Position numbers and translations under genes: made by a program | The notes under the pieces: model-generated | What the model was told of the DNA's origin: nothing | Seen by the model: only the letters and a program-made list of their open reading frames with translations | Databases searched by the model: none | In this document: piece after piece, positions 12,529 through 21,928 of the stretch | Position numbering within the stretch: the first letter of the stretch is position 1 | Layout: every line of letters begins with the position of its first letter | From: Neckera pumila | Lineage: Eukaryota > Streptophyta > Bryopsida > Hypnales > Neckeraceae | NCBI GenBank assembly: GCA_963969595.1 | Contig: OZ018417.1 | Coordinates: forward strand, 12,898,501-12,962,500 | Length of the DNA: 64,000 nt | Direction: 5' to 3'

Positions 12529-12655
12529 CACTACAAGAGAAAGGGGTGTTTTAAGTGAGTTTTTAAGTATATATCTAGACACATGATTTTAAGTAATGAT
12601 CTTTAGGGGGATTTTTAGCAAAATTTTACTTAAAATACCCCTTTCTCTTGTAGTA
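12529..12655. mobile_element. CACTA-type MITE, 127 bp, inside the FCP1-like pseudogene
   Basis: Begins CACTACAAGAGAAAGGGGTG and ends with the complement of TACTACAAGAGAAAGGGGTA. The flanks are ATA at 12526-12528 and 12656-12658. It is a short member of the same family as 10698-11043, which shares the first 20 bases, and it separates the FCP1-like exon from the tail frame. Confidence 0.8.
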
Positions 12656-12884
12656 ATAGATACCCAGATGTTTTCACATACATTATCCTTGACACGAGGA
12701 TCACAAGAGATACGCATGCCCAAAATGTGAATGAGACAAATTGACACAAAGCATCACAAGGCATACACAGATTTTAAATGGTTAACTTCCAACACAAAAT
12801 ATATATTTACAAATGCATATACTATAGTCACGATACAATGCAAAGAATGTCGTCCAGTCCAATTGCGGGAGACTATAGCAAGAC

Positions 12885-13723
12885 CTAAGTCCTATGTCCA
12901 CTCGGCTCTATCACTACATTTATTCCTGGAAATTTGAAACAGGACCCGAGGTTCCGGGCGGACTCTCTCATCCCTCTCAGAATGTGCTGCACAATATAGT
13001 CCAAAGCACCCTCAAGATTTGATCCAATCCGACTTCTATACACGTAGTCGCGCAGACGACCCTGCCCGCAGTCTGATTGAAGACGTCGGAGCCACAGTAG
13101 AAGGGACCCCAAAAGGAAGTCGTCCTCCTGTTGTGCACTTGTGCATGACTCCACGTACGGGAGAAAATTGCATTCCACCTCTCATTGCAGGGACTCTTCT
13201 CTGAGGAGTTGTCAATGAGAATGGTGTTGTTCGTGGTGAAGGACACGCCCTCACATGCAAGCGTGAACACCCGCTCGGACAAGACCTTCAAAAATACGGA
13301 TTTTGGTCCACGCGACAAGAACTTCCATGGCCGGGTCTCTATCTTCTTGCAGTGTTCCTGACCTAGGACTTCGAAGGGGGGTTTGTTTCCCTTGAATATA
13401 AAGTCCGTGATCAATTCCGCCGTAGAATGCATCATCAAGGACCACACTACGACCCTGTCCGTGACGCGAGACACTTCACGCAAGAATTCACGCAGATTTT
13501 GTCTGGCAAATATTGCCTTCGGCCCAACGATGGTGGGATTTATGTGGCTTAATACATTGTCTTTGATCCCATTTTGCAATAAATTTTTTGTGTACATTTT
13601 GGGCTTGCAATGGCAGAGAATGCCGTTAAGGTTGAAGACAATGTTCAACCACCTCCCTCGGTGTTTAGGCACTACTGGCAACAAATTCCTTAGCACAATC
13701 TCTCTGTGGCCCTGCTGTTCTAC
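12885..13723 (-). pseudogene. FCP1/NIF-type HAD phosphatase-like domain, frameshifted
   Basis: This is the domain-bearing part of the larger fossil at 11610-17219. Visible motifs in order are NIVFNLNGILCHC (the place of the DxDx motif), FLREVSRVTDRVVVWS, a basic segment around HCKKIETRPWKFLS, NTILIDNSSEKSPCNE (the place of the second aspartate motif), then DDFLLGSLLLWL after a one-base frameshift near 13130. The family is established as protein phosphatases using an aspartate nucleophile. Here the first motif reads FNLNG, so the nucleophile position is Asn. That loss and the frameshift make an active enzyme unlikely. The acceptor before 13723 is ttgattag. Confidence 0.7.
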
Positions 13724-14239
13724 CTAATCAAAGAAAAACAACAAAGAAATAGAGTTACTTGTTTGAATGCAGAATCAGGTGAGCCAGACAACGGGTAGGA
13801 GCATTGAATTCCACTAATTGAGTGCTTGCTCCCATGAAGAAGTAGTTTCATTGCCATTGGACGGAGCAAGCTTTTAGTGGTTTTGTGCTGAGCACAAAAA
13901 CATGGACAAGAGAATACAATTAGATTGCCACATATGGGATTTGAATACCGTAGATTTTATTTACAAAGATTACATAACACATCCAAAAATTGAAGCTACC
14001 ATCTGGGGCTGCAAAATAAATAGGCCAATCCTATGCTACACTAGTTTACACGGACCGCAATCATAGAAATGTCTGTAAGTGCCAAACAATCAAGGAAGGC
14101 CCTCTTGTCAAGCAAAATGAATACAGTATAAGTGATAGTCTCTAGAAGATAAGTGCCGCAGATAAGTAAGAGAAGACACCCATGGTCTCATACAAAGTTA
14201 TACGGTTTTAGCTAAAGTATACGGGTCAGCTGAGTATAC
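13724..14239 (-). other. probable intron of the FCP1-like pseudogene
   Basis: Donor GAG|gtatac at 14240 and acceptor ttgattag before 13723, both phase 0. The interior is AT-rich and has no other feature. Confidence 0.55.
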
Positions 14240-17200
14240 CTCAATTGATTCGTGAGGCTGCAAATCCACAACCCCCACCGTTGCCGGCTGTTGTAGAATT
14301 TTGTCACCCTCCTCAGGAACATTGTCACAAAGGGTCTCTTCATCGTCTTCGTAATCCACCTGCTTGTCATCCAAAAAGGCGATCGAAAATGCTTCTTTGA
14401 CCTTATGCCCGGAGGTCTGACACGGAGGGACATCTGGAGTCGCTCTAGCGGTCCCGACAGCATGAGGGACCAGGGACAAAACTGCCTGGGAACCAGTTGC
14501 CTTAGTATTATCCTTGACTCAAGGATAATTTCTAAATACCCGCCTATGCGCCCCGGAAGGAGCGACGGGTTGGGCCTTCCGCTCGGATGTCTAACGTGGA
14601 GTCAGTGTAGGGGTCTCCACCGTCAAAGTATGAGGTACCAAAGGCACCACTGCTTGGGAACCAGCTGCCTCAGCATTACCCTCGACTCAAGGATAACTTT
14701 TAGATCCTTACCTAGCTGCAACAAGTGGAGCAACTGGCTGAGTCTCCGACACAAAATCATCCGCAGCTATAGTGGAAGTAAGTTGTAGATTTATCATTTG
14801 GGGTGCAGGGGTCTGAAGGAGTTTGGCCTCGTCGACAGGAGTTATCGACGGACTCGAATTCTAAACTTGAGAATCTACCAGACCAGTAATGAGACTGCGA
14901 GCCTCTTGCATCAAGTCAAGTGCGGAGGCCGAGGGAATTGCAAGATGCTCCGATTGAATTTGGCTAGGAAGAGGCACAGACTAGGATAGGGACATGCGGG
15001 ACTAGTTTTCAAAAAATCTTTCATCTAGTGGTCTAGTCTGTTGATCTTCTCCTAGGCCTCCTGGCTCACGCAGAGCGCATTCGCAATCTGCTGGTCTTTC
15101 TTGTCAAGAATATCCTGCTGTGCTTGCTTCCGAATCCTTTTTCTATCCTTGCGCTCCATTTTTGCGTGCCAGTACCTGGTCTGGACTTTACTTGCGGATG
15201 GAGGTGGAGCAGCAGGATCAACCGACAATGCAGCAGGAGCAACGTCGCCAACCTAGGGTACAGAGGAGGCACCAATTAGGTCTCCCAGAGGTTGCTCGTT
15301 GTCACTGCCAGATTCACTATCGTAATTCAATTCCGCCGGAAAGGTATCAATATCGACATCACTCAGGATGGTCACTACGTGCTGCACAACCGACTTCACC
15401 TTCTGGCGCTTGGGTCCTTCCACCTCCTTATCCATGGAGGTAGAGACTGCCGATTTTCGACAAGATTTTCGACGGGTTTTCCAAGGTGTATCGTGTGTCT
15501 CCTGCGATCCAGCTTGTTGCTACTGCTCTTAGCAATGAGTATGGCGAGTTGGCATGCAAGAAGTCATTCATATCCAAACGATCAGCCAATATTGCGAAGT
15601 CTCGATGCCTTCCAGTAAGATCCTTATGGACCAATCCGTAGAAGTAAGCACCCAAACATCTAGAGAACATATGAGACATAAACAAATGTCAGGGAATGAT
15701 ATCCTCGACTCAAAGATAAAAGATTCAGGAGTCAACCGGGCCATGCAAGAGAATAAATGATTAGATGACAATGATGGATGAACTAAGAAGAACTTCAGCT
15801 CCACAGTAATAAACCCAACTTATCTTTGAGCCAAGGAAAATATACCTTGGCTGCGAGCGTAAACTTCATGCCCGCTTCAACGCCTAAGACGTTTTCTTCA
15901 GCGACCGCAAAGCACTGGAGGATCTCGAAGTAGAATTCCATTTTTAGCTCAGTAGCATACAATCTCCACTTTGCCTTGTTGTTAAACTTTGAGTCATTGT
16001 AGTACTGAACATTTGCAGCTGAGTAAACTGACTTCCATCTGTCGTGAACAAAATTGGCGTGGCTGTTGCCTGTCTTGAAGAGGAACAGCATCCGCACATC
16101 AGGGGCCGTTTTCAGACGGCTAGACACGTTGTCGAGCAGCTCCACCCGACACGGATAATACCTAGACTTGTATGCTTTGTACTCTGGCATATTTTCTATG
16201 ACAAATTTCCTCGCCACATCGTAGTCCTCTTCCCCTCCGAGAATCCAAAGCCAAATACTAGCTTCAATCGCAGCTGGCTCAAGATGGGTGACGAGAAAGT
16301 CCAGAAATGGCTGAAGACTTGGCACATTCCCTACAACGGCGGGCCTCTTCAACCTTTGGATGTCCAGGACAGCAAGGTTCAGAGGCCTACTCTAATAATT
16401 GTAGTGCACACTCGTAACAAGTGCCCTCTCCTTGGCATCCAGCCCCTTGAACTCCACACCGTTGGTATTCTCTTTAGGTTGGTACTTTAACTTCATGAAT
16501 CTTTGGAACAAAGCCACTTTGTCAGAAAACTTCTCTCCAAGGTCTTTGGCATGCCTCAGCTTTGTGTCATTCATTAGCCGCTTACTAAAAAACAATGACT
16601 TTGGGTGAGAGATAAGAAAATTCCACATCGAGGAAGAAAAATTGTGCCTTTTCTTCCAAAATCTCCACACATCGACATTGGTGTCGTTGAGGGCATCTCG
16701 TAGCTTTAGACCGGGCTTGATGGCCATCAGCTCCTTATGTACAATTCGCTTCTTCTTCCAACGTTCTACCCAATCGAGTGTTGTCTGGTTGTCCAGCATT
16801 AGATATTTCGTTTTGCCTACAAACACCTTGCGGTAGCTCAGGGTTTGCTCTAGAGTCTCATTTAGAAGGTGCTATGCAAACACCTTCAAATCATTGTCCG
16901 TGAAGTGCCCTAAATGCTCAAAGAATTCTCTCTTCAAGCAAAGCAACACATGACTGAAGTCCTTTAAGTTCCTAAAGAGCTTCTCAGAGTATGGTTCAAT
17001 AATCTCACCGCAGGAGTACTTGGTAAGAAAATCCTTCCAAAGATTCCAGACTGTGTCACAAAGCGTGATGATTTTGATCTCGCTTTTCAAATCACCTACC
17101 GCTTTGGTGTTCTTCTCATCCTTCTCAGGATTTATGTTTTGGAATCGGCTGACAACGGCATGAGAAAACCTCTGCAAGACCCAAAGCGAGATCAGTACTT

Positions 17201-17585
17201 GACCAGAAGCATCATTCAACTACCTTCTACTCAAGGCTATTCTTTAAACTAAATTGGACAACCAGATCTAGCCACCACTAAAATAAGAGAAAACAACATT
17301 GTAGAACAAGGACCATTATATTTGAGTCGAAGGTAATGGAAAAATTGTCGCAACCAGATTTTTTGGTTTTCCTTTGCTTATCTAAAAGTTGGAACGGAAA
17401 CGTAATTAGGATCCGGATCCTACTAGGAGGCAGAGGAAAACTGAAGATAGATGAAGCTAATCCAATAAGGGGTAAACTGGATCTGATCCGGTCAGAGTGC
17501 CACTACTCAGGAGCAGAATCACATCCGGGATTTATCTCAGATCGGATTAGGGTTGAATCGGATTATTATGGACCGGACCGGAAAA

Positions 17586-17598
17586 GGTCATAATGACC
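17586..17598 (+). promoter_or_regulatory. 13-bp palindrome upstream of TATA box 1
   Basis: GGTCATAATGACC lies 18 bp before TATA box 1. The other copy has GGTCATTATGACC at 29025-29037 in the same relative place. Conservation in two diverged copies suggests a protein binding site; this is inference. Confidence 0.45.
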
Positions 17599-17616
17599 AG
17601 TCAGGGGTCTTAAGAC

Positions 17617-17624
17617 TATATAAG
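17617..17624 (+). promoter_or_regulatory. TATA box 1, ahead of LTR ORF1 (copy 1)
   Basis: TATATAAG lies about 280 bp before the ATG of ORF1. The equivalent TATATAAAGG is kept in the other copy (28997-29006). It would drive a transcript of the LTR-borne ORFs. Confidence 0.55.
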
Positions 17625-17895
17625 GGCTAATCGTCCGCATTTTCACTCCTTTACTTCCCTCGTGTTCTGGAGCTGACCTTGAGCGCTTTAACGCCTTCGT
17701 CTGTGCCAGAGCCGTTGTGTGTCTGCGAACTTCAAGCCGGATACGTCAGAGTGCAAGAAAGGTCGAGATTGTGTGGGTTGCAAGTTTTGTGGTGTATTCC
17801 GGTTGAGATCAGATGAGAGGAAGTGAGGAATGGGACGTGCGGCTAGGAGAGAGTGAGGTAGCGACCGGGAAGGGTCCAGTTAGCAGTCCGTGTCC

Positions 17896-18676
17896 ATGCC
17901 TCAGCTGCGTAAGAACAGATAGGGAGCACCCAATTCTTCCTCCGAGATCAAGCTCCGGAAAGTAATTCCAGTCATCCCTTTCGAGGAACCGGCAAGGACC
18001 GAGCTCATGGAGGATCTCAACACGATGGGTTGCCTGGTGTTGATGGATAAACCCTGGGTTTTAGGGAGGAGCGGAGGTGAGAGAACTCAAGTGCAAGATG
18101 TCAAATCAGTTCAACAACACTGTCCGGGGCCGCCCGACCGAGTGGGAAGAAGAGAGGTGGAGAGAAGTCTACAACTTCCGGATGGGAGGTTTCGGCATGG
18201 CAGGACGAGGGGCAAAGTTTATCCATGACAAGTTTCATGGAGAGCCGAGCAACAAAAATGGATATGCGGTCGCGGATTGCAAGAGCGATCGGCACCTCCG
18301 TCTTCTCCAGTTCCTGATTTTGATCATCCACTCGGAGAAGCCGACGAGGGTGACGATGACCATCGGCAACACGATTTTTGGTTCCTTAAGCGGGGAACGG
18401 AAGGTAAAGCGGGCCTGGATCTTTTGCGATCTGGTGTCCCAGCTTGTGACGAGGATTGGAAAGAGTAGGGCCACTCCTTTGAGTCCCTATCTCTTTCACC
18501 TCTACCATCGCAACCAACTCCTCACGGAGACGGAGGAGAAAACGTGGAACATTCAGGAATCTATCCTGAAGTACGGGGAGTTGGGTTCGGATGACAAGCT
18601 TAGGATGCAACCAGATCCGAACCGGAAACAAAAGAGGAAGATGAGGAGGAGCATCTCCGGACGAGGAAGCGGATGA
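17896..18676 (+). pseudogene. LTR-encoded ORF1, copy 1, broken near the start
   Basis: Starts MPQLRK, with TAG at codon 8 and small indels near 18065. After these the frame from 18077 to 18676 is open. Shared landmarks with the other copy are DLNTMGCLVLMDKPW, GRPTEWEEERWREVYNFRMG, DKFHGEPSNK, TMTIGNTIFGS and SPYLFHLYHRNQLL. The C-terminus is basic. The family was not identified with certainty. In arrangement (a conserved alpha-helical block ending in a PSL-like segment) it recalls the uncharacterised 'plant transposon protein' domains found in gypsy elements; that is memory, not a search. It overlaps ORF2 by ATGA. Confidence 0.6.
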
Positions 18677-19386
18677 AGACGACGCCTCTTCATAAGAGAG
18701 GAACCCCTCCTACCAACCGGTCGACTCCAGAACAAGGACCGAAAATGGAGATACCGGAAGCCGAAGACTCGAACGACCCGTTCAATCAGTTGACCGTTAT
18801 TCTGTGCGGGATACGAGTGGATTGGGAGGTCAAGAGGAGAGCCCTCGCTAGTATCCAAGAGCTAGTGGGTGCGCTGGAAGATAACAGGCTACCGGGTAAG
18901 GTGGCACGGTACATCTCTAATCCGGATGAGCACCGGAAGCAGGAGGCGGAGATTTGTCAGCTTCAAGAGGAAGTCGACACTATGAAGGCCGAGATGGTTG
19001 CCTTCAGAGAGGACAAAGTCGTAGTCCAAGAAATGGCGGAAGCAACCCGGAAGGTGGCCGAGATGGTGAAGGCTACCCTCGGAGAGTCCGGATCCGCTTC
19101 TGTCAAGGCGGAATTATTTGATAAAGGGGTACATGAGGAGAAGAAGGTATCTGGTTCCCAGATAGTTCGGATCCTGACTAATTTCACCGATTGGGTGGAA
19201 GCATCAATGGTGGCGGCCAGGGAGGTAGCCAACTGGATGGACATCAGCAGCCAGAAGCTGAACGGATCCATGTACTTCTGGGAGATCCAACTTTCAGACC
19301 TCTCGTTACCGGATTCTTTCGCAGCCGAAGGGTCAAATCCGAGGGAGCCCAAAGATCGGACTCCCAAATCAAAGAAGAGTCACTGA
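18673..19386 (+). CDS. LTR-encoded ORF2, copy 1, coiled-coil protein, 237 aa
   Basis: An intact frame whose ATG overlaps the TGA of ORF1 in the tetranucleotide ATGA. The middle (about residues 60-140) is heptad-like and charged (QLQEEVDTMKAEM and following), consistent with a coiled coil. Later landmarks are LFDKGVHEEKKVS, QIVRILTNF, QKLNGSMYF and SLPDSF, and the tail is basic. The other LTR copy has the same ORF with TAG stops, and the host LTR has a longer relative. The function is unknown; a Gag-like or nucleic-acid-binding accessory role is only a guess. Confidence 0.55.
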   Translation: MKTTPLHKRGTPPTNRSTPEQGPKMEIPEAEDSNDPFNQLTVILCGIRVDWEVKRRALASIQELVGALEDNRLPGKVARYISNPDEHRKQEAEICQLQEEVDTMKAEMVAFREDKVVVQEMAEATRKVAEMVKATLGESGSASVKAELFDKGVHEEKKVSGSQIVRILTNFTDWVEASMVAAREVANWMDISSQKLNGSMYFWEIQLSDLSLPDSFAAEGSNPREPKDRTPKSKKSH

Positions 19387-20647
19387 AGGACTGGACCTGG
19401 ACAACCGATTCATTTGGATTCATCGCCAGGATCAGATCTTCCGGATCCTGCTGCCTGGGAGCGGAGCAGGAACTTGACCGAAGTCTTCAACCAATTGCCC
19501 GCGGAACCCAAGAGTCCTACGCTGGATGGAGGAGTTGGAGAGTAGGTAGGTAGGAATGTAATTTTTGTAAGATAGTTAGGACCGGATTGGGTGTTGACCC
19601 GGTTTGACTGGTTAGGATTGGACCCGGGTGTTCTGCGCGGATTTCCGGGAGCCTTTTTGCCTTTGCAACTCAAGTTGTATATAAGTCAGCCCCTTCTTGG
19701 GAGCTGGGAGTCTTTTCGCCCAAATTTTGTTTGTGTCTTCTCTTGGCTTCTTGTTGTGTGTCTTTCCCATGTATGGCAGGGTTGTGTGGTGAGGAGTTAG
19801 AAAGGTGCATGCTGGTTCGGGTGTGATTTCTCCCCTGGGTGCTCTTGTTTTGATCTTATGTGCAAATGAGCGGGTTGTGAAAGAGTTGGGAGTGGATTTC
19901 AGTTCCTCAGCATTTCTAAGGTTTAGAATTCCGGACGAGATAGCTGTTGTTAGGCTAGGCGAATAGGGAGGGATTCCTTAGTCGCACTAGAACTCTTGGG
20001 TGGAAAATCCAATTGAGTGTCCAATCTCCTGAGAGATCTTGCTGCCCTAGTTGGCAAACGGAAGAACTTTAGTGGATGTTAGAACGGACGGGTTCACTTG
20101 TAACCGCCTGACTTTGTACAGACGGAACTTGGCGCTAAGGTCATTGTAATATGAAAGGATCGTATGGGGGGTCTTTGTGTGACCTGTGATCCGGAGGGTT
20201 CTCTGGGTTGCTGTAAAGGATCAAACCGGATCCGGATTAGTGTAGGAGATTGGAGAATAGAAAAGTGGATCTTCAGCCACTATAAGTCACGGAAGGAGTG
20301 GCGGGCCTGCCACTCTCAAAAGCAAGCGGCAAACCCTCTGATGGTGAAACAGAGGCAAAACTAAACCGGATGAGAGTAGGAGTGAATAGGAATCGATCAG
20401 ACCGGATTAAATAATTAGCTGGATCAGGAAGGAAAAAGAGGTTCTAATTATAGTTTCGGTGTTGTTGTGTTTCCAGTTGTGGTGTTAGAACTGGAAGAGG
20501 AAATATAGATATTGACTGAGCTTAGAGACCAAATAAGGCTAGATACTTCACAGAATCTCGCGGGTTTGATCTTTAGAGTCACTTTGTTATACTTTAAAAT
20601 GATTTTTGGTAGAATAATTGGGAATTTGCTTGCCCTGTGCTGCGACA
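19387..20647 (+). other. 3' part of LTR copy 1, non-coding
   Basis: Contains a GTAGG run (about 19540), TATA box 2 (19678) and about 960 bp of presumed R-U5 sequence with many ccgga and ggatc words. The last 25 bases resemble the end of the long LTR next to the primer binding site at 21903-21920, which is what identifies this unit as an LTR. Confidence 0.5.
19678..19685 (+). promoter_or_regulatory. TATA box 2, presumed genomic-RNA promoter of the LTR (copy 1)
   Basis: TATATAAG preceded by caagttg. The same sequence is kept in the other copy (26921-26930, minus). It lies after both ORFs, so the ORFs fall in U3. Confidence 0.55.
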
Positions 20648-21761
20648 AAACAGTTCTTCTTGGATTTCGGTTCTCAGCTAAGTTCACTTGGATTGCTTCA
20701 AGTGAATCTTGAACATTTTTGATGAACTTCTTGGTCTCGTCATCCTTGAACTTCACTTTGACGACTGCTTTGCCTTTGTTTGTCTTCGAACTTCTGTGAT
20801 GGGGATATCTTGATCCAGTTCTGGATCTTGATACAGCTCCGGTTTACGAATTCGAGCTCTCCGACTGGGAAACAGAAGTGGTGGATCCATTGCTCGAGTC
20901 TGAGCTGTCGGAGTATTTCTTCCTCCTTTTCTCTTTCGTCAGGTACTTCTTGCTCTTCCTTTCACTTCTCTTTAAAGCATTTCGAAGAGATTGGGCTGAA
21001 TCTTTATAATTTTGGGCAGCTTCCATGGCTTCCCTCAATGTGGCTGGATGAACCTGCCAAATCTAGAATCCCATCTCTTCTGGAAACCCTGCCACATACC
21101 ACTCAATTTGTACACTAGGAGCAATTGCTGTAGTCAGTTTTTGGATGAGGGCCTTCACTCTCTACCCATATCTACGGACTGACTCTCTTGGTTTCATGGT
21201 CATCCTACTCAGCCTTCCCAAAGCCCTAGCCTCACCTCTTGCTTCTCTAAATGTCAAGAATAGAAGGATGAGTTGATTCCAGACATTCCGGGTAATGACC
21301 GAAACATCTTGGTACCATTTCAAAGCTTCGCCTTTCAGCAGGCCCTGGAAGATTCGCTGTTTGGCATCAAAGTCCTCTTGATTTGCTGTGGCAATGGACT
21401 CAAACTCACAAAACCAATTGTCAACCTCTTGACTTCTATTTCCCTTAAACCTACTATATTTTAGACGCGTGGAACCCACCATGTCGTCATTCTCAGGCTC
21501 AAATTCGACTTGTTCCCTATCCTCGTCGGACAGAATCGGATCCTCCCCAGTAGAAACTGGGTTTGGATTTGTCGTAGGAGTATTGTATACCTCCTCTGCT
21601 GTATCTACAACAGGATCTTCCTGAACTTCTAACACAGGCGTACGCCTAGGTTCCGTGTTAACACTAGGAATGCCGTGAACCAAAAATTTTCCTCTCCTAA
21701 TCCGGATTGATTGTTTATCAGAGGTTCTTATATTCTTTGTTCTTTTCATGAGAAAGCTCAC
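20648..21761 (-). pseudogene. Ty3/gypsy gag, truncated by LTR copy 1
   Basis: One continuous frame with stops at 21162 (TAG), 21063 (TAG) and 20844 (TAA). The core matches gypsy Gag: FKGNRSQEVDNWFCEFES, then GLLKGEALKWYQD, W..L...F...F, EARALGRLSRMTMKPRESV, and after the stops VQIEWYVAGFPEEMGF and REAMEAAQNYKDSAQSL. The tail is Lys/Ser-rich. It ends abruptly at NRNPRRTV where LTR copy 1 begins; the zinc knuckle, protease, reverse transcriptase and integrase are missing. The capsid protein would package element RNA in the cytoplasm. It belongs to the element whose primer binding site is at 21903-21920. Confidence 0.8.
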
Positions 21762-21872
21762 TCTTCACCCTAGAATAGACTAAACCAAAAAACCTAGATA
21801 GAATTACTAAAAACTTCACTCAAACTAATTTTTTAATTTTCTTTGGCAACCATCAAACAGTGACCGGATCAC

Positions 21873-21892
21873 AAAAAAAAAAAAAAAAAAAA
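21873..21892. repeat. 20-bp A tract between gag and the primer binding site
   Basis: Twenty uninterrupted A on the plus strand, which is T in the sense of the element, in its leader just after the primer binding site. Confidence 0.8.
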
Positions 21893-21902
21893 TTCCTTCA
21901 AA

Positions 21903-21920
21903 TCCCCGGCAGCGGCGCTA
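21903..21920 (-). other. retrotransposon primer binding site, tRNA-Asp type
   Basis: In the element's sense it reads TAGCGCCGCTGCCGGGGA, eight bases after the LTR end CTACAACA. From memory, plant tRNA-Asp 3' ends pair with TGGCGCCGTTGCCGGGGA, which differs at two positions. This type of site is common in plant Tat/Athila-like gypsy elements. It fixes where the 5' LTR of the gag element ends. Confidence 0.75.
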
Positions 21921-21928
21921 ATTTTTCG

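Larger units (their letters stand above)
11610..17219 (-). pseudogene. decayed multi-exon gene with C-terminal FCP1-like domain
   Basis: Reading right to left, an N-terminal block (17219-15846) keeps one frame of about 458 codons broken only by TAG at 16872 and 16392; it ends at a donor AAG|gtatat. A basic/acidic, Pro-rich linker follows (15685-14240), with at least one frameshift and many TAG/TGA stops; part of the linker is duplicated (GSQAVVPLVPHT and GSQAVLSLVPHA). The next exon begins at 13723 and carries an FCP1-type phosphatase domain. A tail frame at 12419-11610 is interrupted by TGA at 12189 and 11892. The 14240/13723 splice junction joins in phase. I do not recognise the N-terminal block, and the 5' end of the gene is not seen. 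The intact gene would exceed 1,000 residues. Retrotransposons lie immediately upstream. Confidence 0.65.
17346..20647 (+). mobile_element. LTR copy 1 (3,302 bp), probable solo or recombinant LTR carrying two ORFs
   Basis: Starts TGTCGCAACC and ends GTGCTGCGACA, the TG...CA form of LTRs with a 7-bp inverted terminus. It matches the minus-strand copy at 25978-29280 from end to end and almost base for base in length. It has two TATA boxes, two coding frames between them, and no reverse transcriptase or integrase, so it is an LTR without an internal domain. Its flanks (aaaat and aaaca) do not form a target duplication. On the right it interrupts a gypsy gag frame that does not resume on the left, so an ectopic recombination with deletion is likely. 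Confidence 0.7.

Noticed and set aside
11892..16874. TAG and TGA codons as sites of U-to-C RNA editing or stop recoding
   Set aside because: U-to-C editing that repairs stops is known only from organelle transcripts of some plants. This is nuclear-type DNA, and the frame also has indels, so decay is the simpler reading.
17346..20647. Complete non-autonomous retrotransposon with its own short LTRs
   Set aside because: No direct repeat links the two ends of the unit, while its end is homologous to the end of a true LTR next to a primer binding site.
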